A stretch of 64,000 nucleotides of DNA from Ustilaginoidea virens (GCF_000687475.1 NC_057319.1:682001-746000), one strand, 5' to 3'. Shown: positions 35,441 to 49,461, counted from the stretch's first letter. Numbers and translations are program-made. Notes: generated by a model from the sequence alone, not told the origin.

Positions 35441-35515
35441 CCCCACGTCTGTCTGCACCGGCAGCCGTCATCGCGCAGACGGGACAGCGGACGCTTCTCC
35501 CCTTCCTCAGCAGCC

Positions 35516-36598
35516 ATGTCTGGCCCGCATCCAAACCCCAAGGACAGCCTCAAGTCGACCTGGCGGCAAGGGGATCGCAGCCACTGGACTCCCGCGCACT
35601 GGTTCTACGAGATCCTCGACCTCCATCCGCAGCTCGAGAACCAGCCCGTCCCCGTCTTCCCAAAGTCCGACAAGGTCCCGCATCTGCCCGACTGGGAGCT
35701 TTACCGATGGGTCCTGTTCCACGCCGCCCTCCCTCTGGTCCTGCACCAGCTGTACGTCCTCGCCGCGGGCCGCAACCTGACGACCCTCCAGGCCATCGTC
35801 TTATACAGCTTCTTCTTCAAAGTCGCCGCCATCCGCGAGATCCGCGCCCTCCGAGCGACCGGCCACAGGTACGGCTTCTTCGACGGCGACAGCCACGGGC
35901 GAGACGGCGTCCCCGACGTGGGCGTCCGCAAGGTCATGAGGTCCCTGCTCTCCACCTCGACCTTCCGCCCCGTCTTTACCGTCTTTCTGGCCTACCGCGT
36001 GGCTGAGACGCCCGCCCACGCGCATTGGTGGTGGCTGCCCTTGGAAGCCGGTCTGTACGGCATCGTCCTCGACTTTTACTTCTACTGGTACCACCGCCTG
36101 ATGCACGAGGTGCCCGGCCTGTGGAAGTTCCACCGCACCCACCATCTCACCAAGCACCCCAACCCGCTCCTGAGCCTCTACGCCGACACCGAGCAGGAGA
36201 TTTTCGACATTGCCGGCATCCCGCTCCTGACCTACTTCACATTGAAGCTGCTGGGCTGTCCGATGGGCTTCTACGAGTGGTGGGTGTGCCACCAGCACGT
36301 CGTCTTTGCCGAGCTGGCAGGCCACAGCGGCGTCCGGGTCAACGCCACGCCGCCCAATCCCTTCATGTGGCTCTTGCGCCTGCTGAATGCGGAGCTTACC
36401 ATTGAGGACCACGACCTGCACCATCGCAAGGGCTGGAAGTCGAGCGGCAACTATGGCAAGCAGACCCGCCTGTGGGACCGCATCTTTGGCACCTGCAAGG
36501 ACAGGATCGAGGGCGAGACCTGCAACGTGGACTATGCGAATCCGGCTACCATGCCTCTGTGGGGAGAGGCGGGGGCCGGCTTGCATCGTGCGAGGTGA
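35516..36598 (+). CDS. Fatty acid hydroxylase / sterol desaturase family membrane protein
   Basis: A single-exon 360-aa integral membrane di-iron oxygenase. The three histidine clusters of the superfamily are present: HRLMH (193-197), HRTHH (206-210) and HDLHH (299-303), with another conserved His-rich stretch (HQHVVFAELAGHSG). Hydrophobic segments around 65-105, 150-160, 172-192 and 232-248 suit an ER membrane enzyme like C-4 sterol methyl oxidase or related hydroxylases. The length is slightly above the typical 300 aa because of an N-terminal polar extension. Start chosen at the first ATG in frame, in good context (CAGCCATGTC). An earlier ATG at 35,322 opens another frame that overlaps this start. 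Whether it works on sterols, fatty acids or a lipopeptide tail of the NRPS product is unknown. Confidence 0.9.
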   Translation: MSGPHPNPKDSLKSTWRQGDRSHWTPAHWFYEILDLHPQLENQPVPVFPKSDKVPHLPDWELYRWVLFHAALPLVLHQLYVLAAGRNLTTLQAIVLYSFFFKVAAIREIRALRATGHRYGFFDGDSHGRDGVPDVGVRKVMRSLLSTSTFRPVFTVFLAYRVAETPAHAHWWWLPLEAGLYGIVLDFYFYWYHRLMHEVPGLWKFHRTHHLTKHPNPLLSLYADTEQEIFDIAGIPLLTYFTLKLLGCPMGFYEWWVCHQHVVFAELAGHSGVRVNATPPNPFMWLLRLLNAELTIEDHDLHHRKGWKSSGNYGKQTRLWDRIFGTCKDRIEGETCNVDYANPATMPLWGEAGAGLHRAR

Positions 36599-37124
36599 AA
36601 ACTTGCGCGGACCAGGGGCCGCACATAAGGGATCGTCTTTTCTTTTCTTTTCTTTTCCTTTTTTTTTTCGCTCTTGTTTGAAGCAAGGTTAGCCCGGGTC
36701 AGGAATGTGGTTTGGGGCGAGTGGTACTTGTTTGCCTCTCGCATGTTGAAACGGATATATCCCAGCATGTGCTTGCATCCTTCTCCCCTTTTGTCATGAT
36801 TAGCGTTGTGTAGAGCAGGCCAGAATCACCGTCGTTGCAGCCAGATGCCCGGCCCGTGCTGAACCGCGTCCAAATCCGCTTCTGCCGCTATTCCCCTCGG
36901 TCTGTGTCGTGTTGGCGACCCCCACGCCCGGAGCGGCAAGACGGTCGCTGCCAACCTGTGCCGAGAAAGGGGGGGAGCTGTCGGATGCGCCGGCGGCAGG
37001 GGCATCGACGCCATCCCTGCTCACCCTCCGCCGTGCATCGTAGCGCACCTCTCTCTCTCTCCCTCTCTCTGCCTCTCCCTTCCCCCCTCTCGACAGCTCA
37101 CGACTCAAACGCCGCCTTTGCCTC

Positions 37125-37159
<35 letters not shown>

Positions 37160-37199
37160 AGCGCCCAATCACCGTTTGTACCGCACGCGCCCTCCCGCC
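36599..37199. other. Intergenic region with A30 tract
   Basis: No gene recognised. CT-rich sequence at 37,048-37,090 and an A30 homopolymer at 37,129-37,158 lie just before the ATG of the epimerase-like gene and are probably part of its leader. Confidence 0.5.
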
Positions 37200-38248
37200 A
37201 TGCAAGTCGTCGTCGTCGGCGCAACCGGATACGTGGGATCCACCGTCCTGCGGCACTGCCTCGCCGACCCGAGAATCTCCAGAGTCCACGTCCTGACCAG
37301 GCGGCCGCTGGGGGACGCAGAGGCGCCCGCGGGGTCGCCCGCGAGCGGCAAGCTCTCCGTCATTATCAAGACGGACTGGATGGCGTATGACGACGAGCTG
37401 CTCCACGCGCTGAGGCACGCGCGCGCCTGTCTCTGGTCAGTTCCCACCCCGACGACGAGCCAGGCACGTCGAGAAGAAGGAGACGGTGATGCAGAAGAAG
37501 GAGAAGAAGAAGAAGAAGAAGAAGAAGAAGAAGAAGCGCCAAGAACCCCAAGCAGAAACAAGGGAGAGCCGCTCACCGCAGATAGGTGCATCGGCGGCCG
37601 CCACACCCAGACCTCGCGCTGGCCCACTCCAGAGGAATACCTCCGCGTCACCGTCGACTACACCGTCGCCGCCGCCGCCGCGTTCACCAGGATGATGGGG
37701 CTGGCCGGGCCGCCGTCGGCCGCCCCCTTCCGCTTCGTCTACTGCAGCGGCGACGCCGCCGAGCTGGTGTACAACCGCAGCCTGTGCATCATGGGGCCCA
37801 CCAGGCGGGCCAAGGTACGCAACGCAACCCGGGTGTCGTGATCGGAGACGCAAAAAGGCGCCTCATTGCTTGCCCTTCCCCCCCCTTCTCCCCCCAAGCT
37901 GACCCTGCTGCACAGGGCTGCGCGGAAAGGAACATCTTCGACATGGCGGACGGCAGCCACGGCGCGCTCGAGAGCATCGCCGTGCGGCCGTGCGGCATCT
38001 ATCCCCGGGCGCAGACCCCGTGGACCTGGTTCCTGACCACGCTCGTGCTCCCGACCTGCGAGGTGGACGAGCTGGCAGCTTCAATGGTCGGGCTGGCCAA
38101 GAACGGGCCGGGGGCGGCGGTGGCGGCGGGCGCAGGGGATTCCGGCAGGATCATCACCCATCGGCGCATCCGCTCCATGGGGAGGGAGCTCCTGGACAAG
38201 CAAGAGGCGGAGCAGGCGGAGCAGGCGGCCGGCGCGTCGGCCATGTAG
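37200..38248 (+). CDS. NAD(P)-binding Rossmann-fold protein, epimerase-like
   Basis: A cytosolic oxidoreductase or epimerase of about 265 aa from exons 37200-37435, 37586-37814 and 37916-38248. The N terminus MQVVVVGATGYVGS has the extended-SDR nucleotide motif GxxGxxG (7-13). Downstream landmarks are PTPEEYLRVTVDYTVAAAAAF and FVYCSGDAAE, typical of small fungal nucleoside-diphosphate-sugar-epimerase-like proteins; no YxxxK catalytic pair is obvious, so catalysis is uncertain. Intron 1 is 150 bp, with a GCTCAC branch site just before the acceptor, and contains a GAA/GAG microsatellite. It is a multiple of three without a stop, so an unspliced reading would insert a run of glutamates. Splicing joins ACLW to CIGGRH. 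Its 3-prime end faces that of the GH13 gene. Confidence 0.78.
37476..37537. repeat. GAA microsatellite inside an intron
   Basis: A run of GAAGAAGAAG-type triplets within the first intron of the epimerase-like gene. If the intron were retained it would encode a poly-glutamate stretch in frame. Confidence 0.85.
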
Positions 38249-38444
38249 CCCCGTCCACGGGGAGCCCATGTGTGTACAGGAGAAGTTTTGCCTCGCAACT
38301 TTTCTTGCCCTTGTCCACCGCCGTCTGAAAGCAGGCGGCCCAGCATGTCTACGGAAAATCGTGTACAGCAGGAGCTTTGCCTCGCGTCTCTCTTGCCAAC
38401 AAACGCCTTGCTTGCCAAACGCCGCCTCGAAAGGCCTGCCGGGC

Positions 38445-41413
<2,969 letters not shown>

Positions 41414-43740
41414 TCAATCTTGGAACCGATGTCGTGCACTCCCCCATTCCAGCGACGACCGAAGAGCCTGATTTGCCATCTACATGGTCCGGGGCTGTGG
41501 CTGTCCGTCTTGGTGACACGTACTCGGCAGGTTTGCAGCAAATCCGCATTCGCACTGGGAGGCGAAACGCCGGCTTTCTGATCCTACTCGCCAGCCGATT
41601 CCCTCCTCGCCTGACTGCAAGAAAGCATCGCAAGCTGGAGCCCACCGAGATGCAACGCATGGAACGCTAGTGTTGGAACGTCATCCTGTGGGCGGACTTT
41701 TCCGCCAAGGCTGGCATTCGTGGTGTAGGAATGGTAGTGCGCAATCGCTGTACTGATAACAAGAGACAGGAGAGTCCGTCAAGATTCCTGCGTCAGCATT
41801 CAAGCACGCGAGGAGGACTGTAGATGCGCAAATGGCTGCATTATGTAGCGGTGGCTTGAGGCGACGGCCTTGATGGTAGTATTCGCGGCAGCATCCGCGG
41901 CAGCATCCGCTGCAGCATCGTTATTCACAGCAAGGCATGGCGATCATCAAAAGGGGCACTGTCTTGACAGTGAAGCAGCGACGTCACCAAGTAGCAGTCG
42001 CATTGCATGCCGGATGTCCGCCGTCATCCGATGGCGAGATGGCTCCCTGATTATTGTCAAAGCCGCTGCACCGTTACGAGTGGGTAATGCGCGCCATCAC
42101 ATCCGCGCCGTCTTTCAAGCTTTTGTTTTTCACGGCCGAGACCGGTAGCATGGCGCAGTGCAGCGTCAGCATCCACGGTACTGGCCTAGACCAGCTCCCG
42201 ACTGCATCGCCAGAGCTGGCCTCCCCCCCCCCCCCCCGAAAATAAAAAGAAGAAGAAAAAGGCCGGATGCGATCTCGGTCTGACGGCACGGGACCCACGG
42301 TTCGGGCCCACGGCTCCCAGAGCTGGAAAAGATGGTTGTGCTGCAATGCAGCTTACTTTTTCCGGTTGAGAACCAAACTGCTCTGCTATCAAGATTGACC
42401 CGACGAGCCGCAAGATAACGCGCAGCTTCGTCGTCACGCCCTGCAGCCGTCGGCAAATGCAGCGCAGCGACCGGCACGACGCGGAAGCAAGGCTCAGTTG
42501 GCATATGCCGTGAAACCACTTGCCACTTGTGCCTCGCCAGCAAGGGCCACCAGCCCGTCAGTAACGGACCTGACTCGGCTGACATGCCTTGGATAGGGCT
42601 ACCAGGGCATGGATTGAAAAGAAAAAGGAAAGGAAAAATCGGCACCATGGCGGGCCAAGAACCTCCTCCCCGATTGCCGAAGCCGAATGTCGAGGCCGAG
42701 AGAGCAGGCACAGCGGATAAGATTCCCCACACGGGAGACGAAAGTCGCGTGATGGCAAATGCCAAAGGCAGGGAATTCGCCACTATTCCGCGTTGCGGCA
42801 ATGCACAATGATGGCATTTGGCCAGCGCATTCTCACTCCTTCTCGCCGCGGCACACGCAGCCAACAGGCCATGATGACCATGACAACCCCTCGGGGATGT
42901 GACGTGCAGCTGTCAAGAACAATCCAACCAACGGTCGACGCCCCCAACAACAGGTCGGGAAAGAAGAAAGAAAAGGCCAGCACACAGTCAGCGGGCAGGG
43001 GCGAGACGGCAGCGAATTCCCCCAACAGGCCGCTCACTGACTCCCGTTTTGCCCTCCCCCAGCGGAACACAAATGGGCTCCGCCGAAACGTCCCGCATTC
43101 GGCACTTGATGTGCGTCAAGATTCGAGACGCGTACAGATGGCAGAAGCTTGTTGGTGTGTTTAATAGCGCGGGCGGTCCATGTCGCGCGCTTCTTCCCGC
43201 GAACCCGCCACTACCGTGCAGTGGCCTAGCAAGGGGCAAAATCGAATTCTTTTCTCGTAATTCCTCCTCCCTGTCGATTTTTCGCCACCTCCAAGTTTTC
43301 CCCAGGCTTGACTCGAGTCAAGCTTTGCACCAAACAGCGCTTCGTTTCGTCCCGGCTATGGGTCAAGGTGCCGAGATTCTGGGAAAACAACCCAGCCCGA
43401 CGGCTCCAACGCGACCGACCGGTAGATGCTGCCCCCCAGCCATTAGCCTAATTTGTTTCCTGACCTGGAAAGACTGACGTCGATGGCCGCTTGCCAAGCC
43501 CGACCGAATCTCGTCGGACCGACAGCGAGACCCCCCGGTTCCTGGCCCGCGGAACTAATCGGCTCTGCTCTGATTGGACAGTTCCGCCAGGGGGCGGCTG
43601 GGGCGACCGGCAACAGAAGCTGGCTGGCCGGCCCGCTGGAAGCTCAACTCGCTGCCTGGCAATGCTCAGTGCTCCAACGGCATGCTCCAACGGCACTCAG
43701 ACAGGATTCTGGAACCCAGCAGGAACTCGTCTTTCTTCCC

Positions 43741-43960
43741 CACCATTACGAGGGGTCAACATGGGGGTCAACATGGAGTTCAACATGGAGGTCAACATGG
43801 AGGCCCCGTGGGGAAGACTATGGGTGGGGGGAACCGTGCAGGATTCCTTTTTCCTTCTTTTCCTTCTCAATCGTCCCGTCTTGGTCCCGTCTTGGTCCCG
43901 TCTTGGTCCCGTCTTGTCCCCGTCTTGGTACCCGTCTTGGTACCCGCCTTGGATTCTTTG
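43741..43960. repeat. Two short tandem arrays upstream of the permease
   Basis: GTCAACATGGAG-type 12-bp units run from about 43,756 to 43,801. CCGTCTTGGTC-type 11-12-bp units run from about 43,876 to 43,955. Both lie 200-420 bp before the permease ATG. Confidence 0.8.
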
Positions 43961-43998
43961 GCTTGACGGTTGGAAGCTGCGGGACGGCTCCCCCACGA

Positions 43999-44006
43999 TA
44001 TAAATA
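43999..44006 (+). promoter_or_regulatory. Probable TATA box of the permease gene
   Basis: TATAAATA stands 153 bp upstream of the ATG at 44,159 in a GC-rich setting and just after the CCGTCTTGGTC repeats. It matches the TATA consensus well; the role is inferred. Confidence 0.45.
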
Positions 44007-44158
44007 GCTGGTACTTGGCTCGTCCAAAGCCTCTTGGGCTTGACTTCATCTGCCCCCATGACTTTGGCCTTTGCGAATCAAGCTTTGATCCTTCTCCCCC
44101 GAACCTCAAGCAATCCCCTGATCCTCTTCTCCCCGCTTTGTCTGAACTGCCATTCACC

Positions 44159-45814
44159 ATGCCGTCGTCCCACGACGCCGACGACAGCGAAAAAGCCGTC
44201 GCCTTTGGCATCGAGTCGTCCACCCCGGATGCCATGCGCAGAAGTGACTCGCACCTTGACACAACCCTCCAGGATGCCAGGATCGCCACCGAAAAGGAGC
44301 ACTCCATGTCTCTGTGGCAGGGCCTGAGACAGTATCCAAAGGCCATTGGGTGGTCCGTCCTCTTCTCCAGCGCCATCATCATGGAGGGCTACGACGTGGT
44401 CCTCATGGGATCCTTCTTTGCCCTGCCCACGTTCAACAAGAAGTTTGGCAGTCTCCAGCCCGACGGCAGCTACTCCCTCAGCGCCGGGTGGCAGGCCGGC
44501 CTGGCCAACGGCATGAACGTGGGCCAGATCCTCGGGCTCTTCGCCAACGGCGTCTGCGTCGAGCGCTTCGGCTACAAAAAGACGATGCTGCTGTCGCTGG
44601 CGCTCCTGCTGGCCTTCAACTTCATCCTGTTCCTGGCCCAGAACCTGGCGACGCTGGCGGTTGGCCAGGTCCTCCTCGGCATTCCGCTGGGCGCCTTTCA
44701 GACCGTCACCGTGTCCTACGCCTCCGAGGTCTGCCCCGTCGTCCTGCGAGCGTACCTGACCACGTACGTCAACCTGTGCTGGGTCATGGGCCAGCTGCTC
44801 GCGTCGGGGATCCTGCGCGGCTTCGTGGGGAGGACGGACGAGTGGGGGTTCCGCATCCCGCTGGCCCTCCAGTGGGCGTGGCCCCTGCCCATCGTCGTCG
44901 GCGTCTTCCTGGCGCCCGAGAGCCCCTGGTGGCTGATCCGCCAAGGCCGCGAGGCGGACGCGGCGGCGGCGCTGGACAGGCTGTCGGGGGCGCGGCGGGG
45001 GGACAGCTGCAGCAGCACCGAGGAGACGATTGCCATGATGACGCACACCAACGAGCTCGAGAAGGAGACGCAGCAGGGAACCAGTTACCTGGACTGCTTC
45101 AGGGGCAGCAACCTGCGCCGCACCGAGGTCGTGTGCCTCACGTGGGTCGCGCAGAACCTGTGCGGGTCCGGGCTGATGGGCTACTCGACCTACTTCTACG
45201 TCCAGGCCGGGCTCTCGCGGGACAGCTCCTTCAACATGACGCTCGGGCAGTACAGCCTGGGCGTGGCGGGCACCGTCCTGTCGTGGGTTCTGATGACGCA
45301 CCTGGGCCGACGCACGCTCTACGTGGGGGGGCTGGCGGCGCTCTGCCTGCTCCTGCTCGTCGTGGGCTTCACCTCGCTGGCCGGCGAGGCCAACGCGGCG
45401 GCGGCGTGGGCCACGGGCTCCATGCTGCTGGCGTACACGTTTGTCTACGACTGCACCGTGGGGCCCGTGTGCTACTCCCTGGTGTCGGAGCTGTCGTCGA
45501 CGCGGCTGCGCACCAAGACGATTGTGCTGGCCAGGAACGCCTTCAACGTGTTTGCCATCATCAACGGCATCATCATCCCGTACATGCTGAACCCGACGGC
45601 GTGGAACTGGCGGGGGAACACGGGCTTCTTCTGGGCGGGCTGCTGCGGCCTGTGCGTCGTCTGGGCGTTCCTGCGGCTGCCCGAGCCCAAGGGCCGCACG
45701 TACGGCGAGCTCGAGGTCCTGTTCAAGCAAGGGGTGCCTGCGCGCAAGTTCAAGTCGACGGCCGTCGACGTCTTTGACGATGCCCCTCTGGCCGAGAAGC
45801 ATGCGAAGGAGTGA
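44159..45814 (+). CDS. MFS alpha-glucoside (maltose) permease
   Basis: A single-exon 551-aa sugar:proton symporter of the MFS sugar-transporter family. About twelve hydrophobic segments follow a polar N-terminal tail of some 65 residues. Family signatures are visible: IIMEGYDVVLMGSFFALP in helix 1, RFGYKK between helices 2 and 3, PESPWWLIRQGR at the start of the central loop, and LPEPKGRTYGELE at the C terminus. These match the MAL/MalP/AGT1 group of fungal maltose and alpha-glucoside permeases. Start: the first ATG after a TATA box and CT-rich leader (CACCATGCC context); the frame is open further upstream but without family similarity. Paired divergently with the GH13 alpha-glucosidase, it would bring in the disaccharides that enzyme cleaves. 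The long open frame on the opposite strand is a codon-bias shadow. Confidence 0.93.
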   Translation: MPSSHDADDSEKAVAFGIESSTPDAMRRSDSHLDTTLQDARIATEKEHSMSLWQGLRQYPKAIGWSVLFSSAIIMEGYDVVLMGSFFALPTFNKKFGSLQPDGSYSLSAGWQAGLANGMNVGQILGLFANGVCVERFGYKKTMLLSLALLLAFNFILFLAQNLATLAVGQVLLGIPLGAFQTVTVSYASEVCPVVLRAYLTTYVNLCWVMGQLLASGILRGFVGRTDEWGFRIPLALQWAWPLPIVVGVFLAPESPWWLIRQGREADAAAALDRLSGARRGDSCSSTEETIAMMTHTNELEKETQQGTSYLDCFRGSNLRRTEVVCLTWVAQNLCGSGLMGYSTYFYVQAGLSRDSSFNMTLGQYSLGVAGTVLSWVLMTHLGRRTLYVGGLAALCLLLLVVGFTSLAGEANAAAAWATGSMLLAYTFVYDCTVGPVCYSLVSELSSTRLRTKTIVLARNAFNVFAIINGIIIPYMLNPTAWNWRGNTGFFWAGCCGLCVVWAFLRLPEPKGRTYGELEVLFKQGVPARKFKSTAVDVFDDAPLAEKHAKE

Positions 45815-47403
45815 GCTAGCGAGCGAGCGAGCGAGCGAGGGAGGGCGGAGGGGTGGTGGTTGCCGGTGGTTGCCGCCGTGGGCAGGAGGAGAATGGTGGG
45901 CGTGGTGGTGGTGGTGGTGGTGGTGGTGGTGGTGTTGGTGTTGGAGGAGAATTTATGCGTATATAGCCGTGCAAGATTTGTATGCAGCAGCAGCAGTTTC
46001 TTTTTGATCAGTCACCACCAGAGGACGTGCAGATTCGCCGTCGTGATCTCGGACCCCCCCCCCCCCCCCCTTTCCCAAGATGTGAACGCAAGCAGTGACG
46101 ATGAGCCAGTCACGCGAGACGGACGTGCCGATGCGCCAGACGTGATATATAGGCCTGTACGGAGTAGACTCTGGCAGCCGCTGCGGGTCGACCAGCTTCG
46201 ACGGGGTGTGGGGCCGGCCGTGCAAACAAGCCGCCCAGTCCCTTTCTCTTCTCTTCTCTTCTTTTCTTTTCTTTTCTCATCTTTTCTTTTCCCCCTCCCC
46301 CCTTCTCCGACAGTTTCATCACAGTAAGAGGCGAGAAAACAAAGAATCTTTGTTCTGGCGAGGGGGGGATAAAGCAATAAACGACATGGTCAATTGACCA
46401 GGCAAAAACGGTCATCGTGCTGCAGCCTGGTGCGTTGCGCAGCAGCAGCCGCCCCGCAACCCCTCAAGTCAATTGCTGGTGAGTATGTAAGCCCAGGGCC
46501 GGCAGTTGAACAGCAGGTGCCGGGCGCCCCAACCCAGGCCTCAACTCGTTGGTGGGAACAATGGGGCCAGGCCAGGCCAGGCTAGACCTGGCGGCAAGGT
46601 CTGCTCTATGTATGTACGTCCGTAAGCAGGCTACATAGCTACCTGTTTAGAGGAGACGCACGGCCCAGCAAGCACGTGCAGCAGGACTCGAGCAGCAAAG
46701 CAAGCAAACAGCAGCAGCGAAGCAAAGCAAAGGAAAGCAAAGCAGACCTCGCGCACAATCAACCACCCCCCGGCCCAAATCACACCACACCACACCACAC
46801 CACACCACACCACGCATCTCTCCTTTTCATCCTTTCCGTTGAATCCGTTCCATGCCCATTGGCCACCTCGCCGGGCTGCCTGCGCACGGCACACCACACG
46901 CATCATCCGTAATAGAGTTTTCTGCCCCTGACCTAACCTGACCTGACCTGACCTGACCTGACCTGACCTGACCTGGCCGGGCTGTGTGGGGCTCGGCAGC
47001 ATCCACCATTTAGCGCATCCGAGCTGCGCCCAGCCAGCGCAGCGACCTGTCTGGTCTGGTTGGTGGCTTCAGCCCGCTATGGGGGGCCTCGTTCTTCCTC
47101 TTCCCTCAAGTTCTTCTCCATCCTTCATGTTCCCTTTGCTTCGTTTCTGGTCTCCCATTCCACTTCCATCTCGCTGCGACCGAATCCATTTTGTAATCCA
47201 TCTTGTTTGACTTGCTGCACACTTGATTTTTTTATTATTTTTTTTTTTTTTTGGTCGGGTTTTTACTTTGCGTGTGCCTGCCTGCCTGCTCCTCATTTCT
47301 TACTTTTCGGGCCTTTTTTTTTTTTTTTTTGGTATTTTTGGTATTTCTTTTTCTTTTTCTTTTCCCCCGATTGTTGACGCCGAAACCTTGCCATCATGTC
47401 ATC
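45815..47403. other. Intergenic region with many short tandem repeats
   Basis: No gene recognised. It contains GGT triplets (45,902-45,944), a C17 tract (46,054-46,070), TTTTC-type pyrimidine runs (46,245-46,300), CACCA pentamers (46,781-46,813) and ACCTG pentamers (46,927-46,975). The T-rich stretch 47,227-47,370 just before the WSC gene is typical of a fungal leader. Confidence 0.55.
46781..46975. repeat. Two pentanucleotide microsatellites
   Basis: CACCA units at 46,781-46,813 and ACCTG units at 46,927-46,975, both nearly perfect. Confidence 0.85.
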
Positions 47404-47407
47404 ATGA
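47396..47407 (+). promoter_or_regulatory. Three-codon upstream ORF overlapping the WSC-gene start
   Basis: ATG TCA TCA TGA encodes Met-Ser-Ser-stop, and its stop overlaps the ATG of the WSC gene (ATGA, 47,404-47,407). Such a start-stop overlap would allow the main protein to be made by leaky scanning or termination-reinitiation. Confidence 0.55.
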
Positions 47408-48420
47408 CCAAGAAGTTGCTTGCCTCGCTTCTCACCGCGTCCCTCGCCGCAGCCGAGCTCTGCGCAAACATCAACACCTCCACCTCCAAGCCAAGTACGA
47501 TTCCTCCCTTCCTCTTCTTTTTTAAACTCTGTTGCTTTTTTTTCCCCATGCTGACGATTTTGGCTCGACGTACCCAGATCCGAGCGCTTTCCAAAGCAAA
47601 GGGAAATGCACCGAAACGTGCCAAGGCTCTGCCTACGGCATCCTCCAGGGCGGCAACTGCTGGTGTTCAAACTACGGCCCTGATCAGGATGCCCAGCGCA
47701 CAGGCTGCACCTCGCCCTGCCCCGGGTACCCGTTCGACATGTGCGGTGCGATCGGATTGTACAGCTACGTACTGCTGAATGAGGGAATGGTCCAGGGCGT
47801 CAAAGGCTCCGTCGAGTCTACGAGCACCGCCTCCTCCGTAGCCGCGGTAGGTTGCCACGCTGAGAAGAGAAAAAAAGGAGAAGGAGGAAAGAAAGAAAAA
47901 AGGAAATCCCCAAGGCGACCTCGCTCGGTGTGACTAATTCATCTCCCCCCAACCCCGGCGCTAGACGACGACTTCGCAGGCAACGTCGTCGAATACGTCG
48001 GCACCTTCCACAACCGCGACGACTGCTTCCGCGACCGAGCCCCAGCGGCAAGACGTCACGGCCACGATTTTCGTCACCCCGACCGCCGCTTCTGCCGCGC
48101 CGGCGCCAGACCCGCCCCCTCCTGTGACGGGGCCGGTGCTGGCAGGAATCATTGTCGGCTCGCTCGCCGGCCTCGTCGTCCTCGCCGTCTGCGCCTATCT
48201 GCTCTACGCGCGCCGAAGAGACGGCGGTCCCCAGATGCATCGAAAGACGGCCTCGACGTCGACTGAGTCGGTGCATCCCTTTGCCAAACCCTCATTTGCG
48301 GATACGAGCGGCCCACTGGAGATGTACAGCAGGGGTAGGCTGAGTGTCGAGACCGTCGAGGCTTACATGCCGGGTAAATCGCTCCGGGTGATGAATCCGG
48401 ATCCACCCGAGGGGACGTGA
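47404..48420 (+). CDS. WSC-domain membrane protein, cell-wall sensor-like
   Basis: A type I membrane protein of about 271 aa from exons 47404-47494, 47578-47846 and 47965-48420 (GTACGA...CCCAG and GTAGGT...GCTAG introns, total divisible by three). [20 protein letters not shown] is a signal peptide. The WSC carbohydrate-binding domain follows (about 31-100), with [20 protein letters not shown] and [14 protein letters not shown] Ser/Thr/Ala/Pro-rich stalk (about 105-175), likely O-mannosylated, leads to one transmembrane helix ([20 protein letters not shown], about 176-200). A cytoplasmic tail starting YARRRDGG completes it. This is the architecture of Wsc-type sensors of the cell-wall integrity pathway; the tail is short and could equally belong to other WSC surface proteins. 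Confidence 0.9.
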
Positions 48421-49357
48421 GCTCCGTTTCGTGCACGGGAGAGAAAAAAGGTTCAGCGTATGCGGGATACGCGCAGGGGTAAATGGTAAATGGTAAATGG
48501 GTAAAAAGAAAGGGGGGGGGGGGGGGGGGGGCCTGTTTTTTTCTTTTTTTTTTTTTCCTTTTTTTTTTCCTTGTCATTTGTCGTGGTATCATTATTGGCA
48601 TGTTTTTTTGTGTTTCGCATGCGTGTGTCCATCTCACTCTGATATGATGCATAATTCCATCAAACGCCGTGTTTTCAATCAAGCAAGCGTTGGGTCGGCG
48701 TTGAACTTGGCGGCTGAGCGAGCCCGTGGCGTGGCGGCATTGGGTGCTTTCTTTGCCGTTTAGCCAAGACAAGGCTGGGCGATGCCGACCACACGTCGGC
48801 CAAACCACCATCCATCCATTCATCCATCCATTCATCCATCCATCCATCCATCCATCCATCCATCCATCCATCCATCCATCCATCCATCCATCCATCCATT
48901 CATCTACTTCATCCTCTGGAGTCTCGCCGAGTTGCCCCCGTCCTTCTGCGCCTTTGTTCCCACGCACGGCTGACGCAGGCCGCATGTATGTACGTACGTC
49001 CTGACGAGATTCGCCCAGGCGGACGGACATGACACGCCACGGCCGAGCACAGTACCCGACAGTGGACACGCCAGGCACTAGCCAGCACCAGACTAGCCTC
49101 GGCGGCGGGGACACCAGATCCTAGCGCGGATTCTGCAGGTTTTGCCTTTGATGTTGGTTGCAGCCCAGGCCCCACCCAGACCCAACCCTGACCGGAGCGG
49201 CACCAAGCCCCGGGGAGGAAGCAAAATCCGTGCAGGAAGGAACAAGTGCACCCACCACCCTGTGTCGCCACGGAAGCACCGGCACGGCACGTCTGGCTGG
49301 CTGGCTGGCTGGCTGACAGCAGCGCTGAATTCTTTCCACTGGCATGGGGCCAAAATG
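48421..49357. other. Intergenic region at the edge of the transposon block
   Basis: No gene recognised. It has TAAATGG repeats and a G20 tract (48,512-48,531) just after the WSC gene, followed by the CCAT microsatellite and ordinary GC-rich sequence up to the compositional border. Confidence 0.55.
48807..48904. repeat. CCAT tetranucleotide microsatellite
   Basis: About 24 nearly perfect ATCC/CCAT units with four interspersed CATT units. Confidence 0.92.
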
Positions 49358-49461
49358 TGTTGTATAGGAGGGTTGCTTTTCGAGCTAATCCAATCTAAAA
49401 CCCCCCACTATTTATCCCTTCAACAGGATCCCCCCTTTCTTTTATAGTATTGCCTACAACA
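49358..49461. repeat. Candidate short terminal repeat at the AT-rich border
   Basis: A 104-bp segment begins TGTTGTATAGG and ends CCTACAACA, an inverted terminal pair of the TG...CA type. It stands exactly where GC-rich host DNA gives way to AT-rich sequence. It may be a short LTR of the adjoining Gypsy remnant; a partner copy was not found inside the window. Confidence 0.4.

Larger units (their letters stand above)
31141..35515. other. Long intergenic region, no gene recognised
   Basis: Four kilobases without a recognisable gene. It starts with T- and G-rich 3-prime flanking sequence of the phosphatase, has a T29 run at 31,852-31,880, a strong inverted repeat at 32,495-32,616, an A-rich tract at 34,741-34,759 and a GA-rich block at 34,760-34,910. 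The final 300 bp are the likely promoter and leader of the membrane hydroxylase. Confidence 0.5.

Noticed and set aside
42166..42864. 232-codon minus-strand frame in the sugar-gene intergenic region
   Set aside because: No similarity recognised, no splice or start context, ends in a poly-Gly stretch from a homopolymer.
44078..45802. 574-codon open frame opposite the permease
   Set aside because: Shadow of the permease; no motif.
48807..48904. Regular repeat resembling a CRISPR array
   Set aside because: It is a plain tetranucleotide microsatellite without spacers, in a eukaryotic genome.
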